Positions 9,586 through 16,833 of a DNA stretch of 64,000 nucleotides are shown here, in pieces. The notes under the pieces were generated by a model. It did no database searches, was not told where the DNA came from, and saw only the letters and a list, made by a program, of their open reading frames with translations. A program made the translations under genes and the position numbers. The DNA is from Micropruina glycogenica (lineage in GTDB: Bacteria; Actinomycetota; Actinomycetes; Propionibacteriales; Propionibacteriaceae): NCBI RefSeq assembly GCF_039524395.1, contig NZ_BAAAGO010000032.1. The stretch is one strand, 5' to 3'. Numbering within the stretch: the stretch's first letter is position 1; each line of letters opens with the position of its first letter.

Positions 9586-10173
9586 ATGAAGCAAGAACGA
9601 AAGGCACTTGCCACTTTCGGTGCAATTGCCTGTGTTATGGTCTGCACTTCCACTTCGGCAGCAGTTGCATCCGCCCAAGAAGCCGCCCCTAAAAGTGTGA
9701 TTTGTCAAGGTTCACCGTTGGATCCAACGTCTGCTGGCCAACGAATCACCCCGAGCCACACGCGCACTGCCAGCGAGTACAGCTTCTCCAATAAGAAGAA
9801 GATCTACATTGCTTCGAGGGGGTCACGCATCTACGGCGATCGGAATGTGACGCTCAAGATCGAGAGTGGAATATCGCACACGATCAGCGGATCCATCACG
9901 GGCACTGCGGAGGTAGAGGCGGGGGTGTTGTTCGCGAAGGCGAGCGCGAGCCTTGCCGTCACCGTGGGCGGCTCAGTCACGACCACCAGCAACCATGGCG
10001 GGTCATGGAAGGTCACTCAGAAGGTCGGCTGGTTGGAGGTGGGCACGCTGAACGGGTACTCATTTAGTTGGACCAAGTTTCACTACAAGGCCCCCTGCAC
10101 CAAGGTAGTTGAGGGAAAGGGCACCGCGAAGGCTGCAGTCAAGGGTGCTCCCGCATATTACAAGCACAGTTGA
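9586..10173 (+). CDS. Secreted beta-rich protein of unknown function
   Basis: 195 residues with a signal peptide (basic start KQERK, hydrophobic core, likely cleavage near ASAQE, about residue 30). The mature part has two Cys (VICQG near the start, APCTK near the end) that could form a disulfide. A long alternating small/polar stretch at about 90-135 (HTISGSITGTAEVEAG, then ASLAVTVGGSVTTTS) looks like amphipathic beta-strands and is reminiscent of aerolysin-type strands, but that is inference. Codon use and GC are clearly lower than in the core genes, suggesting transfer. Its stop overlaps or directly precedes a lipoprotein gene. Confidence 0.75.
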   Translation: MKQERKALATFGAIACVMVCTSTSAAVASAQEAAPKSVICQGSPLDPTSAGQRITPSHTRTASEYSFSNKKKIYIASRGSRIYGDRNVTLKIESGISHTISGSITGTAEVEAGVLFAKASASLAVTVGGSVTTTSNHGGSWKVTQKVGWLEVGTLNGYSFSWTKFHYKAPCTKVVEGKGTAKAAVKGAPAYYKHS

Positions 10174-10181
10174 CCTCCGGC

Positions 10182-10661
10182 ATGACGTTAGTGGGGCGCG
10201 CAGGCGTGCTTAGTCTCAGCATTGGCGTGGCGATCGCACTCACCGGGTGCATCGCCACACCTTTGTCGACGCCTGATATGCCCACCGCCTCGCCAGGCCC
10301 CACCCAGATCAATAGCGGCTTGGAACTCGATCGGTCTCTGCGGGCCGGGCAGCACCAGCCGTCTTTCGGACGACTTCTCGCGGCGACCCAAAGCGGCGGC
10401 GTGATGACCATTCAGGTGCAACTTGAGCAGATCACAGGTGCGGTCATAGCGGTGTTCGTATGCTCAGGTGAGATGGCCGGCCCATCCGTAACTCTTCGCC
10501 GAGGCGGCAAGACCCTGCTGCGCGTCTGGACAGACGGGTGCGATCAGTCAAAGCTCTACAGCGGCCAGAGTGAACCAATCGGCCAAGGCGGCCCGGCAGA
10601 GCTGGTTGTTGCGGCACCCGACGGTGTGCGCTTCGCGCTGGTCTTGGAGGAAGTTGCATAG
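10182..10661 (+). CDS. Putative lipoprotein of unknown function
   Basis: 159-residue exported protein with a lipoprotein signal peptide: the hydrophobic core ends in the lipobox LTGC (Cys23), followed by a Ser/Pro/Thr linker. The mature part has two Cys (FVCSGE, DGCDQ) and a predicted beta-rich fold. A TTG at 10170 that overlaps the preceding stop (10171-10173) is an alternative start; ATG at 10182 was preferred because it gives a normal signal peptide, though neither has a clear Shine-Dalgarno. The tight spacing to the secreted protein suggests one operon and possibly a shared role at the cell surface. Confidence 0.7.
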   Translation: MTLVGRAGVLSLSIGVAIALTGCIATPLSTPDMPTASPGPTQINSGLELDRSLRAGQHQPSFGRLLAATQSGGVMTIQVQLEQITGAVIAVFVCSGEMAGPSVTLRRGGKTLLRVWTDGCDQSKLYSGQSEPIGQGGPAELVVAAPDGVRFALVLEEVA

Positions 10662-10765
10662 GGCTGACCAGCCGAGTGACCCCACCCGCCAGCAAACCGC
10701 CTCCGCTGTCACACACAGCGCACAGGCAGACATCAGCGCCCTTGCCAGCCGGGCTCACTGTTCTC

Positions 10766-11009
10766 ATGGACAGCAAGCAGAGGACCGGGCTGGCGATCGG
10801 CGCCGCAGCGATCGGGGCCGGGGCGGTGTTCGGCGTCTCGTAAGCCGTCTGCAGCAGCGTGATTCGATCACGAGCGCAACCGGCCAGACCTCATAAGCCA
10901 CAGCCAAAGCCAAGGCGGCGCTGTGGCGGCATGGGCATGAACAACCTCGCCCGTCTGGCCAAGAAGTTCGGCGTCGCCGCGACAAAGGTTACTGAGGCGA
11001 TCCAGTCGT
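10766..11009 (+). pseudogene. Broken copy of the membrane-anchored gene at 13683
   Basis: The first 25 codons match the gene at 13683 (7 differences in 75 nt), then TAC has become TAA at 10841-10843. The middle Gly-rich part is scrambled and shifted; similarity resumes at GGMGMNNLA and runs to KVTEAIQS, then stops abruptly where the 143-bp repeat copy B begins. About 55 bp of upstream sequence is also shared with the 13683 gene, so promoter and gene were duplicated together. Confidence 0.9.
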
Positions 11010-11010
11010 G

Positions 11011-11153
11011 CGTTCGGCCGTCGCCGGGTCGTCGCCGGCGCGGCCGGTCTGCACCAGCACCCGCGCCGTCTCGTGGGCGGCATGCAACCGGGCGATGGGG
11101 TCGGACCCCTGCCCCATCAGTTCGAGCACGGCCGGGTCACGAAACGCCGGACG
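11011..11153. repeat. 143-bp direct repeat, copy B (orphan)
   Basis: Copy of 8399-8541 with two substitutions, in the same orientation, outside any gene. Its left edge cuts the pseudogene at 10766-11009; its right edge is 50 bp from the dienelactone-hydrolase-like gene. It carries no start codon of the source gene. Confidence 0.95.
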
Positions 11154-11203
11154 GCGGGGAGTCGGCTGGTCACTCGGCCCCGGTTCAGCTTAACCCCCCT
11201 GGC

Positions 11204-11914
11204 TCACGCAGCCAGCGCGTCGAGAATCGCTCGCCAGGTGGCCGAGGTTGCGGCGTCCGAATACGTTGCCCGGCGCCCTGCGCAGGCGAAGCCGTGACCG
11301 ACGCCGGGCAGCACCAGCAGTTCGTGCTGAACGCCGGCGGCGCCGAGCAGCGCGTCGATGTCGTCGAGATCGGGGCCTACGAGGGCGTCGTCCGAACCTG
11401 CCAGCACCAGCACGCTAGTCGCGCCCAGGTCTGCCGCACGCTGCAACGGCGCGGGCGTCGCGATCGGACCGCCCCCGTGCACCGTCCACCCGGGGTAGAC
11501 GGCCACGACCACCTCGAAGGTCAGGTGCGTGGCGGCGACCAGGGCCATAAATCCCCCGACGCTGAAACCGACGATGCCGACCGGGCCTGGTTCGAGTAGG
11601 TCGCGGGTCTGGCGGATCTGCTCCACGAGGGATTCCGCCTGCAGGTCGCGCAGCAGTGCGAAACCGCGCGCTCGACCGGCGTCGTCGTAGGGCAGTTGCA
11701 AGCCGCGCTCGGTGCCCGTGAAGAGATCGACGGCGGCCACCGCATGGCCCGCCTCGGTGAGCGTGCTCATGGCCTCGTGCACCAGGTCGGTCATGCCGTA
11801 CAACTCGCCGATCACCAACACGCCGCCAGGGTTGCGACGGTCAGAGCTATCGCCCTCTGGGCGGGCCACCAATGCGGAGCCGCCGCCCGGCAAGGTTCGC
11901 CACGTACCGATCAC
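11204..11914 (-). CDS. Dienelactone hydrolase-like alpha/beta hydrolase
   Basis: 236 residues, alpha/beta-hydrolase fold. The family's landmarks are present: GELYGM with Glu37, the nucleophile elbow GFSVGG with Ser118, Asp175 in AGSDDAL and His207 in PGVGHGF. True dienelactone hydrolases use Cys at the nucleophile; here it is Ser, so an ordinary esterase-like activity is more likely. It is 30 bp downstream of the PfpI-like gene on the same strand and may be cotranscribed with it. Substrate unknown. Confidence 0.85.
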   Translation of the reverse strand: MIGTWRTLPGGGSALVARPEGDSSDRRNPGGVLVIGELYGMTDLVHEAMSTLTEAGHAVAAVDLFTGTERGLQLPYDDAGRARGFALLRDLQAESLVEQIRQTRDLLEPGPVGIVGFSVGGFMALVAATHLTFEVVVAVYPGWTVHGGGPIATPAPLQRAADLGATSVLVLAGSDDALVGPDLDDIDALLGAAGVQHELLVLPGVGHGFACAGRRATYSDAATSATWRAILDALAA

Positions 11915-11944
11915 GAGCCCGCGTGGCTCAGTCGCGCCAACACC

Positions 11945-12586
11945 TCAACCGCGACACGTTCGGTCGATTGCGGGGTTCTGGCCCGTGATCAACCGGCCGT
12001 CCACCACCACGTGCTCGGTGAAGGCCGGGGCTTCGCGGTAGTCGGCACCCAGTTCGGCCAGCCGGTCGGCCAGCAGAACCGGCACCACGTCGTCGACTCG
12101 GGCCGCGCGCTCTTCAGCGTTGCTGAAGCCGGTCACGGCGCGGCCCCGCACCAGCGGCTGCCCGGAGGTATCGACGGCACCCACCAGCGCCGCCGGGCCG
12201 TGGCAGACCGAGGCCACCAGACCGCCGGCGGCCCACACCGCCGAGGCAGCGGCACCGACGACCGGGCTCGTGAAGTCCCGAATGATGCCGTGTCCGCCGG
12301 CGAAGAAGACGGCCCCGTAGCGGGCGAGGTCGACCTCGGCCAGGGCCGGCGCGGCGTCGAGGTCGGCACCGGCGAAGAAGGCCTGCTGGTCGGGGTCGGC
12401 GGTGTCGAGGCCGTCGAAGGGTGGTCGCCCGCCCGCCACCGAGGCGAGGTCGACCGCCAGGCCGGCCTCGGTGAAGGCGACCCAGGGAATCGCCACCTCG
12501 GGCGCGTAGGCGCCCGTGCGGCGGCGGCCGCCCAGGTCGTCATGGCTGGTCGTCACGACCAAGACGCGAGACGGTCGATCATTCAT
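11945..12586 (-). CDS. DJ-1/PfpI family protein (Hsp31-like)
   Basis: 213-residue class I glutamine-amidotransferase-like domain. The nucleophile elbow is ASVCHGPAAL (Cys128-His129), with Glu30 in YAPE and the GGHG loop at 98-101, matching the Hsp31/YajL-type group of chaperones, glyoxalases or deglycases. ATG 12586 was chosen because GGAG precedes it by 7 bases; a frame to 12625 has no such site. It is divergent from a LysR-type regulator with a palindrome between, so regulation by that protein is likely. Confidence 0.88.
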   Translation of the reverse strand: MNDRPSRVLVVTTSHDDLGGRRRTGAYAPEVAIPWVAFTEAGLAVDLASVAGGRPPFDGLDTADPDQQAFFAGADLDAAPALAEVDLARYGAVFFAGGHGIIRDFTSPVVGAAASAVWAAGGLVASVCHGPAALVGAVDTSGQPLVRGRAVTGFSNAEERAARVDDVVPVLLADRLAELGADYREAPAFTEHVVVDGRLITGQNPAIDRTCRG

Positions 12587-12674
12587 CGTGGCTCCGATCT
12601 GAAAGGTGATGAGTGCGTCACTCACTGTCGGGCCTCACGAGCCATCGGCGCTACGCCAGTGACGGCATAGTCAT

Positions 12675-12690
12675 TATCGGAATTCTGATA
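12675..12690. promoter_or_regulatory. Palindrome between pfpI-like and lysR-type genes
   Basis: TATCGGAATTCTGATA is symmetric at 14 of 16 positions and is A/T-rich against the local background. It lies 88 bp upstream of the PfpI-like start and 22 bp upstream of the LysR-type start, the normal place for an operator controlling both genes. Binding by the adjacent regulator is inferred. Confidence 0.6.
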
Positions 12691-12712
12691 GGTTGCTGCC
12701 GTCTCCGACCCG

Positions 12713-13609
12713 GTGGATCTCGAGTTGCTGCGCACCTTCGCCGCCATTCACCGCACCGGCACGCTGACCGGCGCGGCAAAGCTCTTAGGCGTGTCGCAAC
12801 CCACCGTGACGGCGCGTTTGCGCTCGCTGGAGGGCCACACCGCAACCCGGCTGTTCGAAGGAGACGCACGCGGCTGCCGCGCGACACCGGCCGCCGACGA
12901 ACTCGCCGCGCGACTGCACCTGCCCCTGGCAGAACTGGAGTCGGTGGCCGAATCGCTGGGCGGCCAGTCGGGCCTGGCGGGCGCAACGCTGCGCCTCGGG
13001 GCACCGGCCGAGTTCACCGAGTACGTGCTGCCCTCTGCGCTGGCCGGCCTGGCGGCGGGCGGGCTGACCACGCACGTCACGCTGGGCCTTGCCGCCGACC
13101 TGCAGCAAGGCCTGACCGCCGGCACCCTCGACCTGGTGGTGAGCACCGCCAAGCCGCCCAAGCGGACTGTGTGGCAGCCGCTGCTCGACGAGGAGTTCGT
13201 GCTGGTGGCCGCACCCCGCCTGGCGGCCGGCCTGGCTCCGCGTGCCTTGCGTGACCGCCCCGCAGCAACTCTGGGCGCTCTGCCGCTGGTGAGCTACGAC
13301 GGGCAGCAGTCGATCATCAGACTATGGAGGCGCCACGTGCTCGGCGCGCCGCCGCCGGCGGCGTCGAGAGTCACTGTGCCCGACCTGCGAACAGTACGAC
13401 GGCTGGTGATCGAGGGCGCCGGAATCAGCGCCCTGCCCCGCTACCTGTGCGCCTCCGAGCTTGCCGCGGGCGAGTTGGTGGTGCTGGTTGAGCCCGAGGA
13501 CTCCCCCATCAACACCTTCTACCTGGTGACCCTGCGGCAGTTGCGCACCAGGCCCGCCGTCGCGGCCGCCTGGACGGCCATTCAGGGGGCAGTGCGCAAC
13601 GGCGCCTGA
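12713..13609 (+). CDS. LysR-family transcriptional regulator
   Basis: 298 residues. The N-terminal winged helix-turn-helix is clear (DLELLRTFAAIHRTGTLT, then SQPTVTARLRSLE), followed by a linker helix and a periplasmic-binding-protein-like effector domain (TLRLGAPAEFTEYVLPSAL, GLAADLQQGLTAGTLDLVV). The GTG start at 12713 gives the standard LysR N-terminus. It is divergent from the PfpI-like and dienelactone-hydrolase-like genes, so these are its likely targets. Effector unknown. Confidence 0.92.
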   Translation: MDLELLRTFAAIHRTGTLTGAAKLLGVSQPTVTARLRSLEGHTATRLFEGDARGCRATPAADELAARLHLPLAELESVAESLGGQSGLAGATLRLGAPAEFTEYVLPSALAGLAAGGLTTHVTLGLAADLQQGLTAGTLDLVVSTAKPPKRTVWQPLLDEEFVLVAAPRLAAGLAPRALRDRPAATLGALPLVSYDGQQSIIRLWRRHVLGAPPPAASRVTVPDLRTVRRLVIEGAGISALPRYLCASELAAGELVVLVEPEDSPINTFYLVTLRQLRTRPAVAAAWTAIQGAVRNGA

Positions 13610-13682
13610 TCACCGGGCGACTCACAGCAGAGTCCCAGGCGCGGATCAGCGCCCTGCCAGCCGAGCCCGGCTCACTGTTCTC

Positions 13683-14222
13683 ATGGAAAGCAAGCAGAAG
13701 ACCGGGCTGGCCATCGGCGCGGCCGTGATCGGGGCGGGGGCGGTGTTCGGCGTCTCGTACGCCCTGGGCAGCAGCACCAGCGAGTCGCAGGCGCAGCCGG
13801 CCGCACAAGCCTCTCAAGGAGGCGGTCAGGGCTCGGGCCGCGGCGGCCCCGGCGGCGGTGGCGCTGGCGGCATGGGCATGAGCAACCTCGCCCCCGCGCT
13901 GGCCAAGAAGCTCGGCGTCGATGAGGCCAAGGTGACCGAGGCCATCCAGTCGGTGATGCAGGCCAACCGGCCCAGCGGTCAGCCGACCGACGGCGGTCAG
14001 CCGGGTGACGCGCCCAGCGACGGCACGCAGGCCAGCCCTGGCGCGCGACCCTCCGGCGGCGGTTTCGATCGCTCGGGTATGGAAGAGAAGCTGGCCAAAG
14101 CGATCGCCGAGAAGCTCGGCATCGACGAGGCCACGGTCACCAAGGCCATCGAAGAGGTGCGCGCCGAGCAGCGGGCGAGCCGCTCGTCCAGCGCCCAGCC
14201 GACCGCGAGCCCGTCCGCCTGA
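13683..14222 (+). CDS. Membrane-anchored protein with helical repeats
   Basis: 179 residues: one N-terminal transmembrane helix (GLAIGAAVIGAGAVFGVSYA), a Gln/Gly-rich linker, then two related helical units, LAKKLGVDEAKVTEAIQSVM at about 75-95 and IAEKLGIDEATVTKAIEEV near 140-160, each with the pattern L-G-(V/I)-D-E-A-x-V-T. The rest is Ser/Gly/Pro-rich. The units recall small DUF2680-type repeats, but I do not assign a family. The protein would have its repeats outside the membrane. A broken copy with its upstream region lies at 10.7-11.0 kb. Confidence 0.75.
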   Translation: MESKQKTGLAIGAAVIGAGAVFGVSYALGSSTSESQAQPAAQASQGGGQGSGRGGPGGGGAGGMGMSNLAPALAKKLGVDEAKVTEAIQSVMQANRPSGQPTDGGQPGDAPSDGTQASPGARPSGGGFDRSGMEEKLAKAIAEKLGIDEATVTKAIEEVRAEQRASRSSSAQPTASPSA

Positions 14223-14303
14223 CCCACAGACCCCCCGCCGGCCGAGCTGCAGCCGATCCCCCTGGACGGTTGAGCCGCTGATCCCCTCCGACGGGACCTA
14301 TCT

Positions 14304-14344
14304 ACGCACCCGGCACTCGCTCCTACCGCGACCGCCGGGTGCGT
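14304..14344. terminator. Hairpin between nusA and the anchored-protein gene
   Basis: Perfect 11-bp arms (ACGCACCCGGC / GCCGGGTGCGT) with a 19-base loop, 5 bp downstream of the nusA stop and 80 bp downstream of the convergent gene. It can act as a bidirectional terminator and would end the rimP-nusA transcript here. Confidence 0.6.
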
Positions 14345-14348
14345 GACG

Positions 14349-15317
14349 CTACGCCTGGGTGTCGGGCCTGATGTCGATGCGCCAGCCGGTCAGCCGAGCG
14401 GCCAGCCGAGCGTTCTGACCCTCGCGTCCGATCGCCAACGAGAGCTGATAGTCGGGCACGATCGCCCGGCACGACCGAGCCGCCTCGTCGGTGACGATCA
14501 CCTGGCTGACCTTCGCCGGCGACAGCGCCTCTTTGACGAACACCGTGGGGTCGGCCGACCAGTCGACGATGTCGATCTTCTCTTCGTTCAGTTCGTGCAT
14601 CACCGCGCGCACCCGCTGCCCCATGGGGCCGATGCAGGCGCCCTTGGCCGATACGTCGGGGTTGTGCGACTGCACGGCGATCTTGGTGCGGTGACCGGCC
14701 TCGCGAGCGATCGCCTTGATCTCGACGATGCCCTGTTCGATCTCGGGCACCTCGAGCCTGAACAGTTTCTGCACCAGGTTGGGGTGGGTGCGCGACACCA
14801 CCACCTGCGGGCCGCGCAGTTCACGCCGCACGCTCACCACGTAGACCCGCAGCCGCTTGCCGTGCGAGTAGACCTCACCGGCCACCTGTTCGGCCTGCGG
14901 CATGATCGCCTCGATGCTGCCCAGGTCGACCCGCACGGTGCGCGAGTCGCGGTCCTGTTGCACGACGCCGAGCAGAATGTCACCCTCGACGGCCGAGAAG
15001 TGACCGTACTTCTGATCGTCTTCGGCCTGCCGGATGCGCTGGTAAATCACCTGGCGGGCGGTGGCGGCGGCGACCCGTCCGAAGTTGTCGGGAGTGTTGT
15101 CGTACTCGCCGATCTTCTGCCCCTCGTCGTCGAGTTCGGGAGCGAACACGGTGACCCGGCCCGTTTTGCGGTCGAGCTGCACCCGCGACCCGGCCACGTG
15201 GTGGTCGGTCTTCTCATAGGCGTTGAGCATGGCGTCTTCGAGCGCCTCGACCAGCACCGTCATCGGAATCTCGCGATCGCGTTCGAGGGCGCGCAGCGCC
15301 TCCATGTCGATGTCCAT
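14349..15317 (-). CDS. nusA: Transcription termination/antitermination factor NusA
   Basis: Binds RNA polymerase and nascent RNA. 322 residues: N-terminal polymerase-binding domain (ALERDREIPMTVLVEALEDA), S1 domain around 130-200, then two KH domains (including KGACIGPMGQRVRAVM and DYQLSLAIGREGQNARLAAR). This short form without C-terminal acidic repeats is standard for actinobacteria. ATG 15317 was chosen: AGGAG is five bases upstream, whereas the in-frame GTG at 15323 would overlap that site. It begins two bases after the rimP stop. Confidence 0.97.
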   Translation of the reverse strand: MDIDMEALRALERDREIPMTVLVEALEDAMLNAYEKTDHHVAGSRVQLDRKTGRVTVFAPELDDEGQKIGEYDNTPDNFGRVAAATARQVIYQRIRQAEDDQKYGHFSAVEGDILLGVVQQDRDSRTVRVDLGSIEAIMPQAEQVAGEVYSHGKRLRVYVVSVRRELRGPQVVVSRTHPNLVQKLFRLEVPEIEQGIVEIKAIAREAGHRTKIAVQSHNPDVSAKGACIGPMGQRVRAVMHELNEEKIDIVDWSADPTVFVKEALSPAKVSQVIVTDEAARSCRAIVPDYQLSLAIGREGQNARLAARLTGWRIDIRPDTQA

Positions 15318-15319
15318 GA

Positions 15320-15796
15320 TCACTCCTGTTCGTCGTCGAGGCTGCGGTTGAGCTCGAGCTTCACCTGGGCCTTGTCGATCTGCTGCAGCGGCACCGTGCG
15401 CTGCTCACCCTCGACATCGAGGGTGAGTCGCCCGTCGGCGACGGCCACGATGCGGCCGGTCAGTCGCTCCGACTCGGTGGTCAGGGCCACCAGCCGTCCG
15501 ACGTTGCGCCGAAAGTGCTTCTCTTCGGTGAGCGGACGGCTGACGCCCCGCGAGCTGACCTCGAGCGTCCACGGTTGGCTGCCCATGGCGGGCGCGTCGT
15601 CGAGCACCTTCGAGATGGCCCGGGTGGCGTCGGCGATCTCGTCCAAGGACGGGCCGCGGCCCTCGGGGCCGTCGCCGTCGAGAAAGATGCGCACCACGCG
15701 GCGCTTGCCGGCGGGCAGAACGTCGACCCGATCGACTTCGAGACCACAGGAGGCGACCACGGGGGCCACCAGTGACGTGACGGTTGCCGGTTCCAC
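15320..15796 (-). CDS. rimP: Ribosome maturation factor RimP
   Basis: 158 residues; required for 30S subunit maturation. The N-terminal alpha/beta domain has GLEVDRVDVLP and RIFLDGD; the core motif LEVSSRGVSRPLT is clear, followed by the C-terminal SH3-like domain. GTG at 15796 is preceded by GAGGAGG with a seven-base gap and matches the family start, so the longer frame to 15898 was rejected. First gene of rimP-nusA, divergent from the DUF4439 lipoprotein with 83 bp between. Confidence 0.94.
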   Translation of the reverse strand: MEPATVTSLVAPVVASCGLEVDRVDVLPAGKRRVVRIFLDGDGPEGRGPSLDEIADATRAISKVLDDAPAMGSQPWTLEVSSRGVSRPLTEEKHFRRNVGRLVALTTESERLTGRIVAVADGRLTLDVEGEQRTVPLQQIDKAQVKLELNRSLDDEQE

Positions 15797-15879
15797 GGAA
15801 CGTCCTCCTCGATGCAATTGTCTCGATGCGATTGTGCGGTGCAGTTGTCGGGTCGAGTTTAACCGGTAGCGTCGGGGCC

Positions 15880-16824
15880 GTGATCGGACGGCGTGCATTG
15901 CTGATCGGCGGCGCGCTCGGGCTGACCGGCATGGCCGGCTGCGGCGTGGTGAACGTCACGCTGCCGTGGAACCCGCCCTCGCCGCTGCCGGTGGCCGCGG
16001 CACCCGACCTGCCCGGGCAACTGGCGCGCGCCAGGGCGCTGGCCGACCACCTGATCGATCACGCCGAGGCGTGGACGCTATCGGCCCGTCAGGTGGCCTC
16101 GTTGCGCTGGTTCGCCAAGGCGGTGGACGCCCACGCGCGGGTGCTGCTGTCGAGCGACCCGGCCCGCCGGCAACAGGTGACCACGCCGCTGCCGTCCGCC
16201 AAGAAGGTGACCACCGCGACGGCGAAGGCGACCTACGCCGCCCTCACTGCGCTGTTGGCCACCCTGGCCGCCGAGCACCGGGCCAGGGCGTTGCCCGCCG
16301 AGGGCGAGGCGGCGCTGCTGTGGGCGTCGCTGGCCGCGTTCAGCAGCACCATGGCGACACGGCTGTCGGTCGGGTTCGCCAAGCGGGGCGACGACGACAC
16401 CGGGCTCACCCCCGACCTGACCGCGACGACCCGCGAGAAGGTGCTGGCGATGTGCCTTCAGGCCGCCTACAGCTACGAGCTGGCGATCGCGGCACCGTCG
16501 CTGACCGCCGACGATCAGCACCTGCTGCAGCAGCGGTTGCGCGCGTGGCGAACGCTGCGCGAGAACGTGCTGGCCGTCGGCTCCGAAGCGAGTGCCGGCC
16601 CGCCGCCGATCGGCTACGACCTGCGTCCGGCACGCAACCGAGCGGGGGCGTTCGCCCTCGCCGTTCAGACCGAAACCGCGGCCCTGCCGATCTTCGGTGG
16701 GTGGGTGGCGGGCACTGCCGTCAAGTCGGAACGCAGCGTGGGTGTGGGCGCCCTCGCGGGCGCCAACACCGCCCTGGTTCGTTTCGGCGGCAACGCGCTG
16801 CGCTGGCCGGGCTGGCCGGCGTGA
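15880..16824 (+). CDS. DUF4439 ferritin-like lipoprotein
   Basis: 314 residues. The N-terminus has a twin Arg (GRRALLIGG) and a lipobox GMAGC with Cys21, so it is probably a (Tat-type) lipoprotein. The C-terminal 140 residues (AMCLQAAYSYELAIA onward) match the DUF4439 ferritin-like helical domain that is found next to rimP and proS in many actinobacteria. GTG 15880 is used because it gives the signal peptide directly. No iron-binding function can be claimed from this sequence. Confidence 0.85.
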   Translation: MIGRRALLIGGALGLTGMAGCGVVNVTLPWNPPSPLPVAAAPDLPGQLARARALADHLIDHAEAWTLSARQVASLRWFAKAVDAHARVLLSSDPARRQQVTTPLPSAKKVTTATAKATYAALTALLATLAAEHRARALPAEGEAALLWASLAAFSSTMATRLSVGFAKRGDDDTGLTPDLTATTREKVLAMCLQAAYSYELAIAAPSLTADDQHLLQQRLRAWRTLRENVLAVGSEASAGPPPIGYDLRPARNRAGAFALAVQTETAALPIFGGWVAGTAVKSERSVGVGALAGANTALVRFGGNALRWPGWPA

Positions 16825-16833
16825 ATCTGGCGT

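Noticed and set aside
8399..11153. Integrative element with att sites formed by the 143-bp repeats
   Set aside because: No integrase lies between the repeats, copy A is in the middle of a protein gene rather than at its end, and the enclosed IS remnant is decayed.
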